From positions 1 to 34,338 of IMG/VR virus record IMGVR_UViG_3300037261_000233: a stretch of 34,338 nt of DNA; one strand, given 5' to 3'. The notes under the pieces are model-generated. The model had not been told where the DNA came from. It did not search any database and worked only from the letters and a program-made list of their open reading frames with translations. The stretch is from a virus. The position numbers and the translations under genes were made by a program. This document shows, piece after piece, positions 30,784 through 34,338 of this stretch. The first letter of the stretch is position 1. Each line of letters opens with the position of its first letter.

Positions 30784-31053
30784 ATGGGCGACAAATTCAG
30801 GATGGTCGAGTGGCTGGTGATTGCGGCGGTGTTTTACGTCCTTGCGCTGGAAGTGTTCAGCGGGGAACAGCCACAATTACAAACGCTGTTCTGGAAACTC
30901 GGCAACGTCACGGTGGCAAGTTTTCTCGGCTACCTGATCGACCGGCGTGCTTTCCCGTACGCGCGGGTGGCCGTAGATTCGCCTCCGCTTTGGTTTATCC
31001 GGCGAGCGATCATCATGGCTGCGACGATGCTTACTATCGGGCTCGGGCTGTGA
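30784..31053 (+). CDS. putative holin
   Basis: An 89-residue membrane protein with three hydrophobic segments: WLVIAAVFYVLALEVF (9-24), about 40-52, and IIMAATMLTIGLGL at the end. DRRAFPYARV lies between the last two. Size, topology and position just before the endolysin gene (GTGA overlap) match phage holins. It should form the lesion that triggers lysis. Confidence 0.75.
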   Translation: MGDKFRMVEWLVIAAVFYVLALEVFSGEQPQLQTLFWKLGNVTVASFLGYLIDRRAFPYARVAVDSPPLWFIRRAIIMAATMLTIGLGL

Positions 31054-31679
31054 CGCTTGCCCGAAATCGAGTCAAGCAGATCGCGTTTTTGCTGGCTCTT
31101 TGTCAACCGGCGCTGGCTTGTGCGGCGACGTCGATACCGGCGAACGCGCTCAAGTACCGTGCGGATCTGACGCGGGAAGCACATTTCGTATTCGGCCTGG
31201 CCGCGCCGGTTGATTACCTCGCAGGTCAGATCGAGCAGGAGTCCGGATGGCGCCCGGGAATCACGGCCTGGGACAACGGCCGCGGCCTCGCGCAGTTCAT
31301 GGACGGCACCGCGGCATGGGTGTCGCAATACTATCCAGAGGTCGGCAAACCGCAACCGTATAACCCTCTGTGGGCGATCCGGGCGATGGTGAGGCTCGAC
31401 GCCTACAACGCGAAGCGCGTCGCGGCGGTGACCGACTGCGACCGATGGGGCGCGGCTCTCAAAGGTTACAACGCAGGCGTCGGCTACGTGCTGCGGGCGC
31501 AGCGACGCGCTGAAATTCCGGGGCTCTGGTTCGGGAAGTATGCCGCCGAGCAGATCAACGCAGGCCAGAGTAAAGAAAATTTCACCTACAGCCGCCTCTA
31601 TCCCCGGCGCATCATCTTCGCCCATGCTTACAAGTACAGGGCATGGGGCCAAACGACTTTCTGTACTGGCAGAGCATAG
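31050..31679 (+). CDS. exported SLT-type endolysin
   Basis: About 209 residues from GTG 31050, overlapping the holin stop. Residues 1-26 are a signal peptide or signal-anchor (IAFLLALCQPALACAA). The lytic-transglycosylase-like core follows, with IEQESGW at 61-67 and the catalytic glutamate at 64, then GRGLAQFMDGTA and LKGYNAGVGYV. It should cleave the glycan chain of peptidoglycan. The export signal means that the holin may set timing by collapsing the membrane potential rather than by releasing the enzyme. Confidence 0.85.
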   Translation: MTLARNRVKQIAFLLALCQPALACAATSIPANALKYRADLTREAHFVFGLAAPVDYLAGQIEQESGWRPGITAWDNGRGLAQFMDGTAAWVSQYYPEVGKPQPYNPLWAIRAMVRLDAYNAKRVAAVTDCDRWGAALKGYNAGVGYVLRAQRRAEIPGLWFGKYAAEQINAGQSKENFTYSRLYPRRIIFAHAYKYRAWGQTTFCTGRA

Positions 31680-31688
31680 GAGAATCAA

Positions 31689-31940
31689 ATGGACAACCCG
31701 AACCCGACCCTGTTTCAACAGATCCAGGCCGAACTTAAAAAACTCGGCGCCACGCTAGGAGCTGATCTGACCGCGGTGGAAACCGCGATCAAAAACCTGT
31801 TCAACACGCACGCCGCCGAGGTTGCGGCTCAAGCACCGCCCGCGGTTGTGGACGCGGTGGCGGCGGCGCCAACGCCTGCGGCAGCTCCGGCAGCAGCAGT
31901 CGCCGCGGTGCTCGATACCACGCCAGCGCCGCCGGCATGA
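31689..31940 (+). CDS. small hypothetical protein of the lysis cassette
   Basis: An 83-residue protein with AGGAG before the ATG. The first 43 residues (PTLFQQIQAELKKLGATLGA and on) are an amphipathic helix. The rest is an Ala/Pro/Val-rich low-complexity tail. It overlaps the inner spanin gene by 4 bases. No function is recognised. Confidence 0.6.
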   Translation: MDNPNPTLFQQIQAELKKLGATLGADLTAVETAIKNLFNTHAAEVAAQAPPAVVDAVAAAPTPAAAPAAAVAAVLDTTPAPPA

Positions 31941-32383
31941 GGAAAGGTCAGCTCGGGCTCGTCGAGCTCTACGTGGTGGGCATCGCACTGGCGATGGGCC
32001 TTGCTGCCTGCGGTGGCCTGTGGGCGTACTACAAATCCGAAGTAAAGGGTTTGGAGACGCAGGTCACTGAAAAGCAACATACCATCGAAACGATGGGGCA
32101 GGAGAAGGCAACCTGCCTCGAAGCCAACGCTGGCTACTCTGCGGCAAACAAGGATTGGAAGGCGGCGGTCGGCCTCCAAAACGATGCCATCACGGCTTTG
32201 AAAAAAGCGCGCGACGACAAGGCGAAGGAAGCTCTTGTTGCGAAGGCTGCGGCGGCCAAGCAGAGCATCGTCTACCAGGGCCGCATCAAGGCCATCCTCG
32301 CGCAAGCCGAGGGCATCGACTGGTGCAAGACGTGGGCGCAGATGATGACCAACTACACCGTGATACGAAAGGAACCGCAATGA
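31937..32383 (+). CDS. inner-membrane spanin (Rz-like)
   Basis: A 148-residue protein. One transmembrane segment, VELYVVGIALAMGLAACGGL, lies near the N-terminus and is followed by a long periplasmic coiled coil (VKGLETQVTEKQHTIETMG and on) with two cysteines. It overlaps a small lipoprotein gene by 4 bases. That pair is a two-gene spanin of the Rz/Rz1 kind, which fuses inner and outer membranes in the last step of lysis. Confidence 0.8.
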   Translation: MRKGQLGLVELYVVGIALAMGLAACGGLWAYYKSEVKGLETQVTEKQHTIETMGQEKATCLEANAGYSAANKDWKAAVGLQNDAITALKKARDDKAKEALVAKAAAAKQSIVYQGRIKAILAQAEGIDWCKTWAQMMTNYTVIRKEPQ

Positions 32384-32661
32384 AAAAACGTCTTGTCCTT
32401 TTGGCGCTGCTCGCGGTGGCGGGGTGCGCCACACCTGCGGTCAATCAGAAGCCAACTGATCCGATCTTCGTCCCGTCCACGGTGCAGGTGCCTGTCCCGG
32501 AGCGGTGCCACGTCGAACTTCCACCGGAGCCGGCATGGGCGGTTGACGCGCTCCTGCCCGGCGCCTCACCGTTTGATCGGTCCAAGGCCGTACTGGCGGA
32601 AGTCGAGCAGCGTCGGGACTACGAAAACCAGCTCAAGGCTGCCGCTACGAAGTGCGAGTGA
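32380..32661 (+). CDS. outer-membrane spanin (Rz1-like lipoprotein)
   Basis: A 93-residue lipoprotein starting in the ATGA overlap with the inner spanin. The signal peptide ends in VAGC with the cysteine near 16. A proline-rich linker (PTDPIFVPSTVQVPVPERC, PPEPAWA) follows, typical of Rz1. The C-terminal helix (AVLAEVEQRRDYENQLKAA) should pair with the Rz coiled coil. Confidence 0.8.
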   Translation: MKKRLVLLALLAVAGCATPAVNQKPTDPIFVPSTVQVPVPERCHVELPPEPAWAVDALLPGASPFDRSKAVLAEVEQRRDYENQLKAAATKCE

Positions 32662-32808
32662 CCGGGCCATGCCCGGCAGCAGCTCTAAAATGAAATAAAG
32701 AGGAGGCGACCGCGCGGAGCTACAACTCCGCACGACCACTCCAGCCCACCACTCACATGGTGGACCTTCGCCAAGGCCTCCCTGCCGCGTACGCAGCATG
32801 CGGAGCCT
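32662..32808 (+). ncRNA. structured leader before the methylase gene
   Basis: This stretch holds four hairpins in a row. CCGGGC-CAT-GCCCGG is at 32662-32676. GCGGAG / CTCCGC is at 32714-32731 and CCACCA / TGGTGG at 32746-32763, each with a 6-base loop. A compound stem, AGGCCTCC with GGAGCCT at 32774-32808, encloses CTGC / GCAG. None has a T-run. It could be a cis-acting leader that controls the methylase, or an RNA processing site. A coding alternative starting at 32757 would extend the methylase by 24 residues. Confidence 0.4.
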
Positions 32809-32828
32809 ATCCTAAACGGAGATCCATC

Positions 32829-33626
32829 GTGTCCGCATCCCCTCTCGTCCCCTGGATCGGGGGCAAGCGCCGGCTTGCCGATCGCCTGATCCACCTCTTT
32901 CCTCCGCACACCTGTTACGTTGAAGTCTTCGCCGGCGCCGCGGCCGTGTTTTTCGCCAAGGCGCCGTCCGAAGTTGAAGTGCTCAACGACATCAAGGGCG
33001 ACCTGGTCAATCTGTACCGCGTGGTGCAGCACCACCTCGAGGAGTTCGTGCGCCAGTTCAAATGGGCGCTCACGAGCCGCGAGGTGTTCCGCTGGCTGCA
33101 GATGACACATCCGGAGACGCTCACCGATATCCAGCGCGCCGCGCGCTTCTATTACCTGCAGGTTTCGTGCTTCAGCGGAAAAGTTGTCGGCCAGAACTTC
33201 GGCACAGCCACCACGGCGCCCCCGGGGCTCAACCTGCTGCGCCTCGAGGAGGACCTGTCGGCCGCGCACCTGCGCCTGGCGAGCGTGTATATCGAACGCC
33301 TGGACTGGGCGGCATGCATGGATAAATACGACCGCGACCACACGCTTTTCTACCTCGACCCGCCCTATTTGGAGACCGAGGGCTACGGCGTGCCGTTCCC
33401 GCTCGAGCAGTACGCCGCGATCGCCGCTAAGCTACAGGAGATCAAGGGCCGCGCGATCGTTAGCCTGGGCGATCACCCGGCGATGCGGGAGGCCTTCGCT
33501 GGGTTGCCGATGGAGGATGTCGATATCACGTACACGGTCAACAGTAAAAGCGGACATCCCGCGGAGCGGCGTGAGCTGGTGGTGTTCAGTTGGGACCCGA
33601 AGGAGGGGAGCAGCGGCCTATTTTGA
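32829..33626 (+). CDS. Dam-type DNA adenine methyltransferase (D12 class)
   Basis: A 265-residue enzyme from GTG 32829, with GGAG 8 bases upstream. PWIGGKRRLADRL (8-20) and FAGAAAVFF (34-42) form the SAM-binding region and target lobe start. DPPY at 177-180 is the catalytic motif. Order and spacing fit the D12-class N6-adenine methyltransferases (Dam family). It would methylate adenine in a short target, protecting phage DNA from restriction or altering expression. Its place at the end of the late region, after the lysis genes and close to the attachment site, is typical of accessory genes. Confidence 0.88.
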   Translation: MSASPLVPWIGGKRRLADRLIHLFPPHTCYVEVFAGAAAVFFAKAPSEVEVLNDIKGDLVNLYRVVQHHLEEFVRQFKWALTSREVFRWLQMTHPETLTDIQRAARFYYLQVSCFSGKVVGQNFGTATTAPPGLNLLRLEEDLSAAHLRLASVYIERLDWAACMDKYDRDHTLFYLDPPYLETEGYGVPFPLEQYAAIAAKLQEIKGRAIVSLGDHPAMREAFAGLPMEDVDITYTVNSKSGHPAERRELVVFSWDPKEGSSGLF

Positions 33627-33648
33627 CGGGCCGGACTATCTTCGGCAG

Positions 33649-33673
33649 GGGCCGCGACCGCAGGGCGCGGCCC
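33649..33673 (+). terminator. possible terminator at the end of the late region
   Basis: The stem GGGCCGC / GCGGCCC (33649-33655 and 33667-33673) is strong but is followed by TTCCTCC instead of a T-run, so it is a weak candidate. A further hairpin (GTCCC-GCA-GGGAC) follows near 33695. The rest of 33627-33802 holds no gene I can support; its last 50 bases, next to the attachment site, are AT-rich. Confidence 0.35.
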
Positions 33674-33802
33674 TTCCTCCAGGCCGCCTGCGTCCGGTCC
33701 CGCAGGGACGGGCGAGCGCAGCGAGAGCTGGACGGACTGGGGGACTCAGAATTATTTATAGGCTTTCCAATTTTCGCTATAAGAATCAGCTAAAATCGCT
33801 TT

Positions 33803-33849
33803 GATTGTGATTCCGGTCGTCGTGGGTTCGAGTCCCATCAGCCACCCCA
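33803..33849 (+). repeat. right attachment site (attR): 3' half of tRNA-His
   Basis: From GATTGTGATTCCGG to the final CCA the sequence follows the 3' part of a tRNA-His gene. The anticodon loop is TTGTGAT with anticodon GTG. The T arm is GTGGG-TTCGAGT-CCCAT. The acceptor end is CAGCCAC with the discriminator C and an encoded CCA. The 5' side of the anticodon stem does not match, so identity ends at the anticodon loop, where tyrosine integrases usually cut. The intact tRNA-His should lie at the left end, outside the window. Confidence 0.8.
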
Positions 33850-33960
33850 AATTTTCAAGGTGTTACGACAGTCCTCGTAATGCCTTTGCGTCCCACGTAG
33901 CCGAATCGTAGCTCTTGCCCGGCCGCCAGCAATGACCCGCAGGCTCCCGCACATGCGATC

Positions 33961-33989
33961 TTGACATGGAAAGGAATATTCCTTACCAT
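33961..33989 (+). promoter_or_regulatory. promoter and operator of the antitoxin gene
   Basis: TTGACA at 33961-33966, a 17-base spacer and TACCAT at 33984-33989. A perfect 14-base palindrome, AAGGAATATTCCTT (33971-33984), fills the spacer. This is the expected layout for autorepression by an AbrB/PrlF-type antitoxin. The bases 33850-33960 between the attachment site and this promoter show no gene. Confidence 0.65.
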
Positions 33990-34017
33990 TTGGCCTCGTC
34001 GCGCAAAGGAATCGACT

Positions 34018-34338
34018 ATGTCCCGCATTCACGAAGTCGCCACGATCACCTCGAAAGGTCAGATTACGCTGCCCAAGCCGATCCGCCAGGCGCTGGGCGT
34101 CGACTCGGGCGGCAAAGTCGCGTTCGATTTCAATGGCAAAGCCGTTATGGTCACGCGCGCGGAACCGGGTGAACACACCGATCCAGCGATTGCCCAGTTT
34201 CTGGCCTTGATCGAGCGCGACCTTGCCGACGGTAAGAACGTCACGGCCCTGCCTGCGGCGTTGGCCAAGAGCCTGCAACAGGCGAAAAAGCGCCGGGTTG
34301 ACATCTCCGAAGAGATAGTAGGCGACGTAAGCCTGTGA
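34018..34338 (+). CDS. prlF: PrlF-type antitoxin (SpoVT/AbrB domain)
   Basis: A 106-residue protein with AAGGA 7 bases before ATG 34018. Residues 6-50 (EVATITSKGQITLPKPIRQ, then ALGVDSGGKVAFDF) form a swapped-hairpin AbrB domain. The tail (FLALIERDLADGKNVTALPA, then ALAKSLQQA) is that of PrlF/SohA antitoxins, which neutralise the YhaV nuclease. The toxin gene should follow beyond the window. It lies outside the prophage end, so I treat it as a host gene. Confidence 0.85.
   Translation: MSRIHEVATITSKGQITLPKPIRQALGVDSGGKVAFDFNGKAVMVTRAEPGEHTDPAIAQFLALIERDLADGKNVTALPAALAKSLQQAKKRRVDISEEIVGDVSL

Noticed and set aside
33838-34278. Minus-strand frame of 146 codons at the right end
   Set aside because: It is opposite the PrlF gene, which has a clear domain, ribosome site and promoter.

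Overview
The window is most of a temperate siphovirus prophage followed by a few hundred bases of host chromosome. The genome is GC-rich. The late genes follow the HK97/lambda order: terminase, portal, protease, capsid, connectors, tail tube, tail chaperone, tape measure, tail tip, fibre, lysis. At 33803-33849 lies the 3' half of a tRNA-His gene, including its encoded CCA. I read this as the right attachment site. The form of that tRNA and the base composition suggest a betaproteobacterial host (inference). No integrase is visible; it should lie left of base 1, next to an intact tRNA-His.

Layout. 1-1015: leftward early operon of small genes under a TTGACA promoter. 1093-2205: lysogeny region on the minus strand, with a short CI-like repressor, a lipoprotein gene 4 bases behind it and a zinc-ribbon gene. 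Palindromic sites recur at both early promoters. 2199-6165: rightward early operon with a Cro-like gene whose promoter predicts a nearly leaderless mRNA, small proteins, a winged-helix protein, a replication ATPase, a 9-base repeat array that could be an origin, and a Q-like antiterminator. 6146-6418: late control, with a strong promoter at the end of Q, two intrinsic terminators and a CAT-anticodon tRNA between them. 6423-12590: HNH nuclease, terminases, portal, protease, capsid. 12648-14952: an unusual insertion in the head module. 14952-18155: connectors, tail tube and tail chaperone with a -1 frameshift. 18155-29019: tape measure, tail tip, hub and fibre. 29044-32661: accessory genes and a complete lysis cassette (holin, exported endolysin, two spanins). 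32662-33626: structured leader and Dam-type methylase. 33850-34338: host DNA with a PrlF-type antitoxin gene.

The most interesting region is 12648-14952, between capsid and connector. A nucleotide-binding (DUF115-like) plus heptosyltransferase-like (GT9) protein has no usable start codon in its own frame. It is reachable from a small gene behind the capsid gene through an A AAA AAG heptamer, giving a predicted 596-residue -1 fusion. A TylF-like O-methyltransferase follows with a 16-base overlap. I read this as a candidate virion glycosylation and methylation cassette whose dose is set by frameshifting. The same phage carries a canonical A AAA AAC frameshift with a strong hairpin in its tail-chaperone gene. 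A second oddity is the capsid precursor, whose N-terminus looks like a lipoprotein signal sequence.
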